Counted from the stretch's first letter, positions 1-8,529 are shown. The stretch: 64,000 bases of DNA from Deltaproteobacteria bacterium (GCA_020444205.1 JAHLLJ010000005.1:1-64000), one strand, 5' to 3'. A program made the numbers and translations. Notes: a model not told the origin generated them from the sequence alone.

Positions 1-1
1 G

Positions 2-640
2 CACGGCTTCAACCGCCTGGGCGGCAACTCCCTGGCCGAGACCATCGTGGCCGGGCGTCACGTGGGCATGAAGGTGGTGGAGTTCCTTCAAGGCGCCCAG
101 GTGACCCTCAAGTCCCAGCTGGCCGACGAAGCCGTGGCCAAGATGGCCGATCGCATTGATCGCCTGGTGAACCGCGCCGACGGCTCGGAGAACGTCTACG
201 CCATCAAGGACGCCATGCAGCAGGTGATGATGGAAAAGGTGGGCATCTTCCGCAATGGTGACGACCTGCAATCCGCGGTGGACACCCTGCGCGAAATATA
301 CGCCAAGTCTCAAAAGGTCGGTCTGCGCTCTAGCGGCATCGGGGCCAACCCCGAGCTGTCCCTGGCCCTCAAGGTGTCGGGCATGGTGCGTCTGGCCATC
401 TGCGTGGCCTACGGCGCCCTGATGCGCACCGAGAGCCGGGGCTGCCACGCCCGCGATGACTACAAGGCGCGCAACGACCGTGACTGGCTCAACCGCACCC
501 TGGCCTATTGGCGCGACATGGAGGCGGATTTGCCCACCCTGGAGTACGAGCCTTCCACCAAGGTGATGTACCTGCCGCCCGGCGACCGCGGCTATGGTAA
601 GACCGAGATTATTCCCATGGACGCCCCCAAAGAGGACTAG
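2..640 (+). CDS. frdA: Fumarate reductase/succinate dehydrogenase flavoprotein subunit, C-terminal part (5' truncated by window)
   Basis: The reading frame is open from the first bases. It begins with HGFNRLGGNSLAET, the conserved FAD/substrate-domain block of succinate dehydrogenase/fumarate reductase flavoproteins. The C-terminal helical part follows, with RTESRGCHARDDY, the usual arginine- and histidine-rich motif before the C-terminal domain. The upstream part, including the FAD-linking histidine, lies outside the window. The subunit interconverts succinate and fumarate at a covalent flavin and passes electrons to the iron-sulfur subunit encoded 2 bases downstream. The direction in vivo (respiratory reduction or succinate oxidation) cannot be read from the sequence. 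No membrane cytochrome gene is visible, so it presumably lies upstream. Confidence 0.93.
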   Translation, partial: HGFNRLGGNSLAETIVAGRHVGMKVVEFLQGAQVTLKSQLADEAVAKMADRIDRLVNRADGSENVYAIKDAMQQVMMEKVGIFRNGDDLQSAVDTLREIYAKSQKVGLRSSGIGANPELSLALKVSGMVRLAICVAYGALMRTESRGCHARDDYKARNDRDWLNRTLAYWRDMEADLPTLEYEPSTKVMYLPPGDRGYGKTEIIPMDAPKED

Positions 641-642
641 CC

Positions 643-1407
643 ATGAGCAGGCAACTGAAATTCAATATATTCCGGTTCAACCCCGAGGACCCGAACTCGG
701 AGCCCCATACCGACACCTTCATGCTGGAGGAGACCCCCAGCCTTACCCTGTTTATCGCCTTGAACAAGATCAGGGAGGAACAGGACCCCAGCCTGCAGTT
801 CGACTTCGCCTGCCGCATGGCCATCTGCGGCTCTTGCGGCATGGTCATCAACGGCCGCCCCGGTTTGGCGTGCAAGACCCTGACCGCCGAACTGCCCCAG
901 GAGATCACCCTGATGCCCCTGCCGGTGTTCAAGCTGGTGGGCGACCTCTCGGTGGACACCGGCACCTGGTTCCGCCAAACCAACACCAAGATCGAGTCTT
1001 GGATACACACTGACCAGGAGTTCGATCCCGAAGCTGTTGAAGAACGCATGGAAAACGATCTGGCCAATTCCATTTTTGAGCTGGAGCGCTGCATCGAGTG
1101 CGGCTGCTGCGTGGCTTCCTGCGGCACGGCCAACATGCGCGAGGACTTTGTGGGTGCATTCGCCCTGAACCGCATCGGCCGCTTCATCATGGACCCCAGG
1201 GATAAGCGTACTGATCCCGACTACTTCGACGTGGTCGGCACCGACCAGGGCATCTTCGGCTGCATGGGCCTGCTGGCCTGCGAGGACGTCTGCCCCCGCG
1301 AGCTTCCCCTGCAAGACCAGTTGGGCATCCTGCGCCGCAAGATGGCCTTCGTGGGTCTTAAAAATATCTTCAAACCCAAGGAAAAGGGCCGTCACCGGCG
1401 CTTCTAG
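643..1407 (+). CDS. frdB: Fumarate reductase/succinate dehydrogenase iron-sulfur subunit
   Basis: The 254-residue protein has the expected length and cluster order. A plant-type [2Fe-2S] site uses C57, C62, C65 and C77 (CRMAICGSCG). A CIECGCCVASC block follows at residues 150-160, and CxxxxxCxxxC at about 207-217 (ACEDVCP) supplies the remaining ligands for the [4Fe-4S] and [3Fe-4S] clusters. It transfers electrons between the flavoprotein and the quinone-reactive membrane subunit. The ATG lies 2 bases after the frdA stop, so the two are co-transcribed. A strong hairpin terminator follows directly, making frdB the last gene of the operon. The family is certain; whether it works as a succinate dehydrogenase or a fumarate reductase is not determined. 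Confidence 0.94.
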   Translation: MSRQLKFNIFRFNPEDPNSEPHTDTFMLEETPSLTLFIALNKIREEQDPSLQFDFACRMAICGSCGMVINGRPGLACKTLTAELPQEITLMPLPVFKLVGDLSVDTGTWFRQTNTKIESWIHTDQEFDPEAVEERMENDLANSIFELERCIECGCCVASCGTANMREDFVGAFALNRIGRFIMDPRDKRTDPDYFDVVGTDQGIFGCMGLLACEDVCPRELPLQDQLGILRRKMAFVGLKNIFKPKEKGRHRRF

Positions 1408-1427
1408 GGCCAAGAGGTAAGCTTAAG

Positions 1428-1457
1428 CGGGCCGTCCCTCGGGGCGGCCCGTTTTGT
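1428..1457 (+). terminator. Rho-independent terminator after frdB
   Basis: A GC-rich inverted repeat (CGGGCCG at 1428-1434 pairing with CGGCCCG at 1445-1451, extended by three more pairs) has a very short loop and is followed by TTTTGTTGTT. It lies 20 bases after the frdB stop and would end the frd operon. Confidence 0.8.
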
Positions 1458-1490
1458 TGTTCCCCGCCCCGACTGTCACGGAGTTTATAT

Positions 1491-1520
1491 TTGACACCTC
1501 ACTGGGGTCTGTTCTAGCAT
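1491..1520 (+). promoter_or_regulatory. Sigma70-like promoter upstream of hpt
   Basis: A perfect -35 box TTGACA (1491-1496) is followed after 18 bases by TAGCAT (1515-1520, 4/6 match to the -10 consensus). It sits between the frd terminator and the hpt start, which fits a new transcription unit. Confidence 0.55.
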
Positions 1521-1592
1521 TAGCAGGGATTAACTATTGAAACCGGGTGGTTGTGGCATCAAATCCCGCCCGGGGGTCCACAGGAGCATCAT

Positions 1593-2135
1593 TTGGCAGA
1601 CAACCCGCCCATCAAGATCGTTTTTTCACCCGAGGCCATACAACGTAGGGTGCGGGAGTTGGCGGAGCAAATCACCACCGACTTTGCCGGCCAGGAGCCC
1701 ATAATGTTGGGGGTACTCAAGGGATGCTTCATCTTTTTAAGCGACTTGGTGCGCCAAGTGGACTTCCCCTTGGAGGTGGACTTTGTGCGTCTGGCCTCAT
1801 ATGGCAGCTCAACCACCTCCAGCGGCAGAGTACACTTGATAAAGGCCCCGGAACTCCCCATCAAAGGCCGTCCGGTGGTGGTGGTCGAGGACATAATCGA
1901 CACCGGTGTCACCTTGAAATGGCTCCGTGAGTACCTGGAGTCCATGGAGCCCAGCACGGTGCGCCTGTGCGTGCTGGTGGACAAGGCCGAACGCCGCGAG
2001 GTGGAGGTCGAGGTGGAATACGTGGGTTTCAAGGTCCCGGACGGCTTCCTGGTGGGATACGGCCTGGACTTTGACGAGCAATACCGTTTCCTGCCTGGTA
2101 TCTACGAGTTAACTCAGCACGAGGACGGCCAATAG
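1593..2135 (+). CDS. hpt: Hypoxanthine phosphoribosyltransferase
   Basis: This 180-residue cytosolic purine-salvage enzyme transfers the phosphoribosyl group of PRPP to hypoxanthine or guanine. The PRPP-binding signature VVVVEDIIDTG is intact, and the usual LKGCFIFLSDL and FVRLASYG segments are present. The TTG at 1593 was chosen because AGGAG lies 7 bases upstream and the protein then starts with MADNPPIK, a normal length for the family. The frame extends further upstream to another TTG at 1551, but without a good ribosome-binding site. The DUF3426-type gene follows after 2 bases. Confidence 0.92.
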   Translation: MADNPPIKIVFSPEAIQRRVRELAEQITTDFAGQEPIMLGVLKGCFIFLSDLVRQVDFPLEVDFVRLASYGSSTTSSGRVHLIKAPELPIKGRPVVVVEDIIDTGVTLKWLREYLESMEPSTVRLCVLVDKAERREVEVEVEYVGFKVPDGFLVGYGLDFDEQYRFLPGIYELTQHEDGQ

Positions 2136-2137
2136 CC

Positions 2138-3175
2138 ATGAAGGTTCACTGCCAAGCCTGCGGCACGGATTTTCGCCTGGATGAAAGCATGGTTCCGCCG
2201 GAGGGAGCCTGGGTGCGCTGCTCGCAATGCAAAGAGGTCTTCCAGGTGCTTCCCCAGGCCCAAAAAGAGGCGCCCACCGAGGAAGGCGAGCTACAAGAGC
2301 CGCAACAGCCCGCGCCCGAGCCCTTACAAGAGGAGCCTGAGCCCCAAATCAGGCAGACTGATGCCCAGGCCCCGCAAGAGCCCCAGCCTCAGCTCCAGAA
2401 AACTGGCTCGGAAACCGAGCCCTCCCCGGACAAATCCGCCGGCTTTTGGGCCGAAGAAGCCACGGCCAGCGCCCTGGACCTCTCTCAGATGGACCGGACT
2501 GAGCAGGAAAAGGCCCGCAAACGCGCTGATTTCGGCCTGGAGCAGCGTCCGGAGACCACGGTAGGTCCACCTAGGGGCCCCTTGTTCAAGACGGTTTTCT
2601 GGCTGATTGGCGTGGTGCTCTTGGCCGCCATAACCGCCCTCGGCTCGGTGGTGGTCATGTCGCGCCTAGGGGTGGGGCATGATTTTGTGAACAAGGCCGC
2701 CCGTCTGCCGGGCATGGCCCCCTTGTTGGGCCGCTCCACCAATGGCGGCCCCCAGGCCAAACCAGCGGTAGCGGTGCGCATGAGCTTGGTGGAAGTGAAG
2801 AGCTTCAACCGCATCAATGAGACCTCGGGCCGCATATTCGTGATCCAAGGAAAAGCGGTCAACCATCATCAGCGTCCCCGCGCCTCGGTATTGGTACAGG
2901 GCACCTTGCGAGACGCCACAGGCAAGACGGTTCGCCAAGCCTCGTCCTACGCGGGTAGCGTGTTCACCCCCGAAGAGCTGCGCTTTCTTAGCCTGGGGGC
3001 CATAGAGCGCCGCCTGTCCAGCCCCCTGGCCCTGGACGGCAAGCCCTACGTGGTGGCCCCTGGCGAGCCCTTGCCCTTCATGATCGTCCTGACCAACGTG
3101 CCCGACCAGCCTCTGGAGTATACCGCCGAGGTGATTGGGTCGGAGCCTGCTAAGGAAAGGCCGGTGCTGCGCTGA
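2138..3175 (+). CDS. Zinc-ribbon (MJ0042-type) membrane protein with DUF3426-like C-terminus
   Basis: The 345-residue protein starts with a zinc finger (CQACGTDF ... CSQCKEVF, residues 5-33) of the MJ0042 type. A low-complexity linker of about 90 residues rich in Pro, Glu and Gln follows, then one transmembrane helix (about residues 150-172, TVFWLIGVVLLAAITALG). The periplasmic domain of about 160 residues resembles DUF3426. This arrangement is common in delta- and other proteobacteria, where its role is unknown; a sensor or envelope scaffold is possible but unproven. It lies 2 bases after hpt and probably shares its transcript. Confidence 0.8.
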   Translation: MKVHCQACGTDFRLDESMVPPEGAWVRCSQCKEVFQVLPQAQKEAPTEEGELQEPQQPAPEPLQEEPEPQIRQTDAQAPQEPQPQLQKTGSETEPSPDKSAGFWAEEATASALDLSQMDRTEQEKARKRADFGLEQRPETTVGPPRGPLFKTVFWLIGVVLLAAITALGSVVVMSRLGVGHDFVNKAARLPGMAPLLGRSTNGGPQAKPAVAVRMSLVEVKSFNRINETSGRIFVIQGKAVNHHQRPRASVLVQGTLRDATGKTVRQASSYAGSVFTPEELRFLSLGAIERRLSSPLALDGKPYVVAPGEPLPFMIVLTNVPDQPLEYTAEVIGSEPAKERPVLR

Positions 3176-3228
3176 ATTTCATCAGACAGCGTAAGGCCCG
3201 CAAAGCCTGGTCAGTGCAACCGGCTTAC

Positions 3229-4230
3229 ATGAGCATGATTCGACGCGTAATATGGGGCATAGTCTGCAGCCTGGGCGTGGTGCTTATGGGCACCCTGGGC
3301 TACCGGTGGATGGAAGACTATACCTGGCTCGAGTCCATCTACATGACCATCATCACCGTGACCACGGTGGGCTTTGGCGAGGTGCGCCCCCTCAGTTCCG
3401 CCGGCCGCGTCTTCACCATGGTATTGATGCTCTCGGGCGTGGGAACCATCTTGTATTTGCTCACCACCATCACCCAGCTGGTGGTGGAGGGCAAACTCCG
3501 CGAAATAATGGGGAGAAGAAGCTTGGAAAGAGCCATACGCTCCTTGAAGGATCACTACATCGTCTGCGGTTACGGCCGTATCGGCGCCCTGGTCACCGAG
3601 ATGGTGATCGAAGCGGGCCGCGAGGTGGTGGTCATCGACAACAGCGAGGAAGTTATTCGCCGCCTGGAGGACGAGGGCATCCACTATGTTTTGGGCTCGG
3701 CCACTGAAGACGAAAGCTTGTTGGCCGCGGGAGTGGAGAGGGCCCAGGGGCTCATCGCCACGGTCAGCTCGGACGCGGATAACGTATACATCGTGCTGAC
3801 CGCCAAGGACATGCGCCCGGATATTTTCACCATCGCCAGGGCCACCGAGCCGGGCAGCGAGCGCAAGCTCAAACACGCCGGGGCCGACAAGGTGGTTAGC
3901 CCCTACTTCATCGGAGCCCGGCGAATTGCCCAGACCGTCATCCGGCCCTCGGTGGCCGACTTTATCGACCTTACCTTCCACAGCACCACCGAACAGCCCT
4001 TGCGCATGGAGGAGTTGGCCGTGGGCGCCAAAGCCGAGCTGGCCGGGGTCAGCCTAAAGGACTCGGGCATCCGTCAAACCCTGGACCTCATTGTCTTGGC
4101 TGTCAAGAAGACCGACGGTGGAATGAACTTCAACCCTCCGGCGGACACGGTGGTGGAGGTGGGCGATACCCTCATCGCCATGGGGCCGGGCAGCTCCATG
4201 AGCAAGCTGGCCAAGATATTGGGCAACTGA
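3229..4230 (+). CDS. Potassium channel subunit with RCK (TrkA-N/TrkA-C) domain
   Basis: The layout is a two-helix ion channel: TM1, a pore loop with the canonical TVGFGE selectivity filter, then TM2. It is followed by a cytoplasmic Rossmann-type RCK domain (IVCGYGRIGALVTEM, acidic end of the second strand VVVIDNSEE) and a C-terminal TrkA-C domain (about residues 245-333). This is the MthK-like plan of a ligand-gated K+ channel; NAD(H), ATP or divalent cations could gate it. I chose the ATG at 3229; an in-frame GTG at 3214 is the alternative, and neither has a convincing ribosome-binding site. It stands alone, facing the minus-strand EamA gene. Confidence 0.9.
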   Translation: MSMIRRVIWGIVCSLGVVLMGTLGYRWMEDYTWLESIYMTIITVTTVGFGEVRPLSSAGRVFTMVLMLSGVGTILYLLTTITQLVVEGKLREIMGRRSLERAIRSLKDHYIVCGYGRIGALVTEMVIEAGREVVVIDNSEEVIRRLEDEGIHYVLGSATEDESLLAAGVERAQGLIATVSSDADNVYIVLTAKDMRPDIFTIARATEPGSERKLKHAGADKVVSPYFIGARRIAQTVIRPSVADFIDLTFHSTTEQPLRMEELAVGAKAELAGVSLKDSGIRQTLDLIVLAVKKTDGGMNFNPPADTVVEVGDTLIAMGPGSSMSKLAKILGN

Positions 4231-4235
4231 TCCGG

Positions 4236-5099
4236 CTAACCGGCTATAAGAATAACCACCGCTCCGGCCACCATCAGGCCGCTGGCCATGAGATGCTGAG
4301 CCAGGCGCGCCTCCTTGAGAAATACCCCGCCATAGAGCACGGCCATGATTATACTCAGGCGCTTCACCGCCACCATGTAGGCGGCCGGGGCCAGGGACAA
4401 GGACCAGAAATGACAAACCAGCATGGAGGCCATGCATAGCCCCACCCCCAGGGCGGGCCAGGGGCGGCGCAGCCAGTTCCAGCCCAACTGTCGCCGCGCG
4501 GCCAGCACCAGCAAGATAATCAGGGCCAATCCCAGAGGATAGAGCGAGGCCATGAACCACGGGCTCGAGGCAGCCAGGGCCACCTTGCCCAGGGTGAGAG
4601 TGTAGCCGTAAAGAGCACTGACCGCCAAAGCCAACAAAGAGCCTTTTTCCTTGGTGACCGCCATGAGCGGCGCGGCCCAACCCCGGCGCGCCTGATGCAG
4701 GTTTAGGGCATAGGCTCCGGCCACCACCAAAACCACCCCGCCAAGCCCGGCAGGGCTGGGCAACTCGTTTAAAAACAGCCATCCGGTGCCGATGACGAAT
4801 AATGGGGTGAAGGCCATGAAGGGCATGGTCAAAGACAGCGGCGACACCTGAATGGCCCGCAAATAGCAAAACAGGGCCGCCACTTCAGCGGGCAAAGCCA
4901 GCCCAGCGGCCCAGAAGAAAGCGGTCTTTACCGGAGGCAAGGGGGTAAGAGCCAACACCACCAGGCACACCGGGGCCAGGCCGGTTAGGCGCACCAGGAT
5001 CATCTGTCCCACCGGTAGATCGCTGAAATGGCGCTTGGTGAGATAGTCGGCCGTGGCCAGGAAAAAGGCCGAGCCCAGAGCCAGCCAAAACCAGGTCAT
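4236..5099 (-). CDS. EamA/DMT-family transporter
   Basis: The 287-residue protein is almost entirely hydrophobic with about ten predicted membrane helices in two repeats, the usual size and plan of the drug/metabolite transporter superfamily. The first repeat starts at the N-terminus (WLALGSAFFLATADYLTKR) and the second around residue 150. The substrate cannot be inferred. Its ATG overlaps the stop of the upstream sugar-kinase-like gene by 4 bases (ATGA), so the two are translationally coupled. This makes a transporter for a sugar, nucleoside or similar metabolite an attractive but untested guess. Confidence 0.85.
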   Translation of the reverse strand: MTWFWLALGSAFFLATADYLTKRHFSDLPVGQMILVRLTGLAPVCLVVLALTPLPPVKTAFFWAAGLALPAEVAALFCYLRAIQVSPLSLTMPFMAFTPLFVIGTGWLFLNELPSPAGLGGVVLVVAGAYALNLHQARRGWAAPLMAVTKEKGSLLALAVSALYGYTLTLGKVALAASSPWFMASLYPLGLALIILLVLAARRQLGWNWLRRPWPALGVGLCMASMLVCHFWSLSLAPAAYMVAVKRLSIIMAVLYGGVFLKEARLAQHLMASGLMVAGAVVILIAG

Positions 5100-6058
5100 G
5101 CCCGGCGGTCGCTAATAAAGGCGTCCAGTTCGCGGCGGGTGGGCAAGGCGGTGCGCCCCCCCATGGCCGTAACACTGATGGCTGCCAGGGCGCAGGCTGT
5201 GGCCAGGGCCTGCCGTGGCCCCTGCCCTTCCAAAATGGCGTGGGCCATGCCCGCGTGAAACACATCCCCCGCCCCGGTGGTGTCCTTGGCCTGAACCGCA
5301 TAGCCGGGATGGCTTACCAGCTCCCCCTGCACCAACATCTGGGCGCCTTGCGCTCCCACGGTGCGTCCGGCCCAAAGCGGCCCCATGGCGGCCATGGCGC
5401 TTAGCGCCTCCAAAGGATCATGCTTGCCGGTAAGGCGCTGGGCAAAGTCGCGCTCTCCCATGACCACGTGGCACAAGCCCACCAACTCGGCGGTGCCGTC
5501 GCGTACTTTTTCGGCGTCCAGGGTGACCACCGCCCCCGCGGCGCGGGCTATGCGGGCCGCCTCCAGGCTGGCCCCCATGAAGTGGCCATCCAGATGCAGC
5601 AAACGGCAGGACGCCAGACGCGCGCGGTCCAGGTCGCCAGGCTCCAGAGTGCAGGCATCGTCCCTGGTCCAGATGATGGTGCGCTCGCCGCCCTCTTGTT
5701 CCACTAGGATGAAAGCCTCCTGGCTCTGCACTCCCGGTTTGACCACCAGGCCATCGGTATCCACGCCAAACCGGGCCATCCGAGGCTCGGCCAGGCGCCC
5801 GGCCTGATCATCGCCCACCGCGCCGGCATAGCTCACCCGGTGCCCCAGACGGGCCAAGGCGCAGGCGGCGGTGGCCGCCTGGCCCCCGCCGGAGTTGATT
5901 ATTTGGCGCATACGGATCTTGCTCCCCCGGGTGGGATAGCGGGGGACTAGGCAGAGGTGGTCCGAGGCGTTGAGCCCCAGGCAAATAGCGTCCCAAGGAC
6001 GCTGCCCGGTCGCGGGCAAAGGCAAGGGCCCGCCGCCGGGCAAGGGTTCAGCCCGCAT
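5096..6058 (-). CDS. PfkB-family carbohydrate/nucleoside kinase
   Basis: The 320-residue protein has both PfkB (ribokinase) signatures: a glycine-rich N-terminal block (SGGGQAATAACALARLG) and the C-terminal anion-hole/catalytic motif DTTGAGDVFHAGMAH with the base aspartate. It phosphorylates a hydroxyl of a sugar, nucleoside or related compound using ATP; the substrate is not evident. The first 20 or so residues are proline- and glycine-rich and may precede the true start. It is the first gene of a two-gene unit with the EamA transporter, overlapping by 4 bases. A dispersed repeat lies just upstream. Confidence 0.87.
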   Translation of the reverse strand: MRAEPLPGGGPLPLPATGQRPWDAICLGLNASDHLCLVPRYPTRGSKIRMRQIINSGGGQAATAACALARLGHRVSYAGAVGDDQAGRLAEPRMARFGVDTDGLVVKPGVQSQEAFILVEQEGGERTIIWTRDDACTLEPGDLDRARLASCRLLHLDGHFMGASLEAARIARAAGAVVTLDAEKVRDGTAELVGLCHVVMGERDFAQRLTGKHDPLEALSAMAAMGPLWAGRTVGAQGAQMLVQGELVSHPGYAVQAKDTTGAGDVFHAGMAHAILEGQGPRQALATACALAAISVTAMGGRTALPTRRELDAFISDRRA

Positions 6059-6096
6059 ATTCCATGGGGGCCGCGCGTCCGGCTGCGCCAGCCACC

Positions 6097-6200
6097 GGCA
6101 TACTACGTTGCTGGCCGCGCTCGGGCCTCGACGTAGCTTTGGCTACGCCTACGGCCCTCTCTTGCCAGACGCCTGGTCTTCCGGCGGCTGGCTGTGCCGG
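6097..6200 (+). repeat. Dispersed intergenic repeat, copy 1 (104 nt)
   Basis: This segment is about 75% identical to 8385-8488, has the same length and strand, and resembles 22951-23057 on the opposite strand. It starts with GGCATAC and ends with GGCTGGCTGTGCCGG. A central hairpin CGTAGC-TTTG-GCTACG (6132-6147) is preserved between copies with loop changes. It lies in the 249-base gap between the PfkB and UPF0173 genes. No gene was seen in that gap. Confidence 0.75.
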
Positions 6201-6307
6201 GCTTAGGTTCAAACAACTCTCGGATAAGGCTACCGCGTTTTCCATAAGGAGCGCATAAATACTAGATTAAGATATTTAATGCCGCCCAACCTCATGCAAT
6301 ATGCGGG

Positions 6308-6955
6308 CTATCCTTCCTTGGGCAGGATGCGCACCGGCACTACACCTTCCAAAGCCTCGGCAAAGTGCTTGGCATCGTTGTCATCGCCCACAATGGCCCC
6401 GTAGTGCATGGGAATGGCCAGCTTGGGGCCTATGGCCTGGGCCGCGGTCACCGCCTCGGCAGCGGTCATCACGTAGGTCCCGCTAACCGGCAACAGGGCC
6501 ACGTCCACGTGCAGGTGGTCCATCTCCGGGATGTAGTCGGTGTCTCCGGCGTGGTAGATGCTCACCCCGTCCACGGTGACGATGAATCCCAGCCAGTTGT
6601 TGGCCCGGGGATGGAACTCCTTGTTCAGGTTGTAAGCGGGCACCGTCTGCACGGTTATGTCGCCCAAGGTGACCTTTTGGCCGGGCTCCAGGGCCTTGAC
6701 CTTGCCCGTAAGCTTACCCGCGCTGTCGGACTCGGTGAGAATCACCGTATCCTCGCCCTGAATCTTGGCCACGTCCTCGGGCACGCAGTGATCAAAGTGA
6801 TCGTGGCTCACCAGGATCAAGGAGGCCTTGGGCCCCTCGCTTATCTCGTAGGGGTCAAAGTAGATGGCGCCCTGGGGCCGGTCCAGGCGAAAGCTGTCGT
6901 GGCCCAGCCAATGCAGGTCGCCCACCACCTTGTCGATGGCGGCTTGATCGGCCAT
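6308..6955 (-). CDS. UPF0173-type metallo-beta-lactamase-fold hydrolase
   Basis: The 215-residue protein has the metallo-beta-lactamase ligand set SHDHFDHC (HxHxDH-like), HAGDTDY, and PMHYG near the C-terminus, together with the N-terminal GHDSFRL of the UPF0173 family. Members are cytosolic, bind two metals and hydrolyse unknown phosphoester or ester substrates. The ATG at 6955 has GGGAGGA 5 bases upstream. It is followed upstream on the same strand by the CooT-like and DUF3842 genes with short spacing, so the three probably form one operon. Confidence 0.88.
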   Translation of the reverse strand: MADQAAIDKVVGDLHWLGHDSFRLDRPQGAIYFDPYEISEGPKASLILVSHDHFDHCVPEDVAKIQGEDTVILTESDSAGKLTGKVKALEPGQKVTLGDITVQTVPAYNLNKEFHPRANNWLGFIVTVDGVSIYHAGDTDYIPEMDHLHVDVALLPVSGTYVMTAAEAVTAAQAIGPKLAIPMHYGAIVGDDNDAKHFAEALEGVVPVRILPKEG

Positions 6956-6982
6956 GGTTCCTCCCTTGAATATTGGGTCTTT

Positions 6983-7177
6983 TTATGCCTCGGCCAAAAC
7001 CACCCGGTGGTTGACCAGAGACATGGATTTTATACGCCCGGCCAGGGTCTTTTGTTCGCCGTAGATGGATACCAGCCGAAGCGTTCCGTCCTCTTGAGGT
7101 TCAATAAGGTCCACGTCGGCCAGGTACAACTCTTCCTGGCCGCTTTTATTGAGCAAATAGGCTGTGGCTTCACACAT
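6983..7177 (-). CDS. CooT-family (nickel-binding) small protein
   Basis: This 64-residue protein begins MCEATAYLL, with the Cys2 typical of the CooT family. It is a small beta-rich protein (DVDLIEPQEDGTLRLVS, then a segment ending in VVLAEA). Rhodospirillum CooT binds Ni(II) as a dimer through Cys2 and serves CO dehydrogenase maturation; homologues elsewhere have unknown roles. No CO dehydrogenase is present here, but a NiFe hydrogenase lies 17 kb away. The start (ATG at 7177) overlaps the end of the DUF3842 gene by 8 bases. Confidence 0.75.
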   Translation of the reverse strand: MCEATAYLLNKSGQEELYLADVDLIEPQEDGTLRLVSIYGEQKTLAGRIKSMSLVNHRVVLAEA

Positions 7178-7589
7178 TGGAAAGCATCTCCTTAAGTCGG
7201 ACCTGCACTATGTGGTCCACTTGGTGGGGTAATGGCTCTCGGGCCACACTGGCCACTTCCACGTTTTCCTGGGTAAGGGGCAGGAGAAACTTACGGGCCC
7301 GGCAGGAAGCCACCGCAGCGGCAACGGCCGGGGTAATCTCGCCCATCATGGAGTTTGCCAAAACAATTCCGATGGGGCCGATGATCACATCGGCATCGCT
7401 TATGGTCACCAGGATGGCGTTCTCACCGGTGGCGCCGCGGTTGGCGCCCGCCTTCATCATCTGAGCGGTGGCAATGGCGTTGCTGCCCAGGGCCAGCACC
7501 TCCACCGTTTCGGCGTACTCTTCCTTGAGACGCCTAATGATGACGCTGCCGATGCCACCGCCCTGGCCGTCAATAACACAGATGCGCAA
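7170..7589 (-). CDS. DUF3842 family protein
   Basis: The start is TTG at 7589 with AAGGAGG 7 bases upstream; the 139-residue product begins MRICVIDGQGGGIGS. That N-terminus is a Rossmann-like glycine-rich loop typical of DUF3842, and an ALGSNAIATAQMMKAGA segment follows. The function is unknown; nucleotide binding is suggested only by the loop. The open frame continues upstream to 7688, but that extension lacks a ribosome-binding site and overlaps plsY. It lies directly before the CooT-like gene and is divergent from plsY (98 bases between starts). Confidence 0.8.
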   Translation of the reverse strand: MRICVIDGQGGGIGSVIIRRLKEEYAETVEVLALGSNAIATAQMMKAGANRGATGENAILVTISDADVIIGPIGIVLANSMMGEITPAVAAAVASCRARKFLLPLTQENVEVASVAREPLPHQVDHIVQVRLKEMLSNV

Positions 7590-7686
7590 GCTTGCCTCCT
7601 TGTTTAAAAGAGAATACACTGATGCCCAATAGCTGACAAGCCCGAGTACGGGCGGAGGTCGGCTGGAAAAGGAGAGAATCGAGCGC

Positions 7687-8271
7687 ATGATCCTAGCGGG
7701 GCTGGCCCTGATAATCGGAGGCTATCTTTTAGGTGCCGTTCCATTCGGACTGGTGATCAGCCGAGCCATGGGCGGACCCGACCCCCGCAAGGGAGGCTCC
7801 GGCAACATAGGAGCCACCAACGTGGCCAGGCAGGCGGGCAAGGCCGCCGGGGTGCTCACTCTTGTGTTGGACATAAGCAAGGGCCTGACTCCCGCCCTGC
7901 TGGCCGACTACTGGCTTACTCCCTGGTGGGCCGGCGCGGTGGGCCTGGCCGCCTTTGTGGGCCACTGCTGGCCGGTCTATCTCAGCTTTCGGGGTGGCAA
8001 GGGAGTGGCCACCTTTTTGGGGGTGCTTTTCGGCCTGGCTCCCTGGGCCGGGCTGGCCACCGGCCTGGTGGTTATTCTCTTGGCCGTGGTGAGCAAGCAC
8101 ATGTCCCTGGGCTCCATGGTGGGCTGCACCAGCTCAGTGGGCTGGCTGTGGGTAGTCGGAGCGCCGCTGGCCTTCATGGTTTCGGCCGCGCTGATGAGCC
8201 TTCTGGTTTTATACAAACACCGGGAAAATATCGTGCGGCTTAAAGCCGGGCAGGAGCACGGCTGGCGCTAA
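7687..8271 (+). CDS. plsY: Glycerol-3-phosphate acyltransferase PlsY
   Basis: The 194-residue integral membrane protein has all three PlsY motifs: SGNIGATNVAR (motif 1), the GHCWPVYLSFRGGKGVA block (motif 2) and a conserved C-terminal segment with YKHRENI (motif 3). It acylates sn-glycerol 3-phosphate with acyl-phosphate, the first step of phospholipid synthesis, and would work with PlsX encoded elsewhere. The ATG at 7687 follows GGAGAGAATC. It is transcribed alone, divergent from the DUF3842 gene. A dispersed repeat occupies the following gap. Confidence 0.95.
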   Translation: MILAGLALIIGGYLLGAVPFGLVISRAMGGPDPRKGGSGNIGATNVARQAGKAAGVLTLVLDISKGLTPALLADYWLTPWWAGAVGLAAFVGHCWPVYLSFRGGKGVATFLGVLFGLAPWAGLATGLVVILLAVVSKHMSLGSMVGCTSSVGWLWVVGAPLAFMVSAALMSLLVLYKHRENIVRLKAGQEHGWR

Positions 8272-8384
8272 TCCGGCTGTGCCAGGCAGCGTGCCGCTGC
8301 TGTCATGGGGGTGGTGCAACTAGCTTCCCCGCTCGACTCGTTCTGCCCCACTCGGCACTTTTCGGCAGCCCAACCCTTGGGCCC

Positions 8385-8488
8385 GGCATACGGCGTTGCC
8401 GACTTCGCTCAGGCCTCGACGTAGCTATGGCTACGACTGCGGCCCTCACTCGTCGGTCGCCTTGTCTGCCAATGGCTGGCTGTGCCGG
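8385..8488 (+). repeat. Dispersed intergenic repeat, copy 2 (104 nt)
   Basis: This copy has the same length and orientation as copy 1 (6097-6200). It shares long blocks such as CCTCGACGTAGCT and GGCTGGCTGTGCCGG, and has the hairpin CGTAGC-TATG-GCTACG at 8420-8435. It lies in the 258-base gap between plsY and the convergent NYN-domain gene; the rest of that gap (8272-8384) shows no other recognisable feature. Confidence 0.75.
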
Positions 8489-8529
8489 TTGTGGGAGGGA
8501 ACCACCACAGCCTGCCGCACTAGCCTAAT

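Noticed and set aside
6097-6200. tRNA or integron attC identity for the dispersed repeat
   Set aside because: No cloverleaf or CCA end, and no attC R/L core (RYYYAAC/GTTRRRY) was seen; left as an unclassified repeat.
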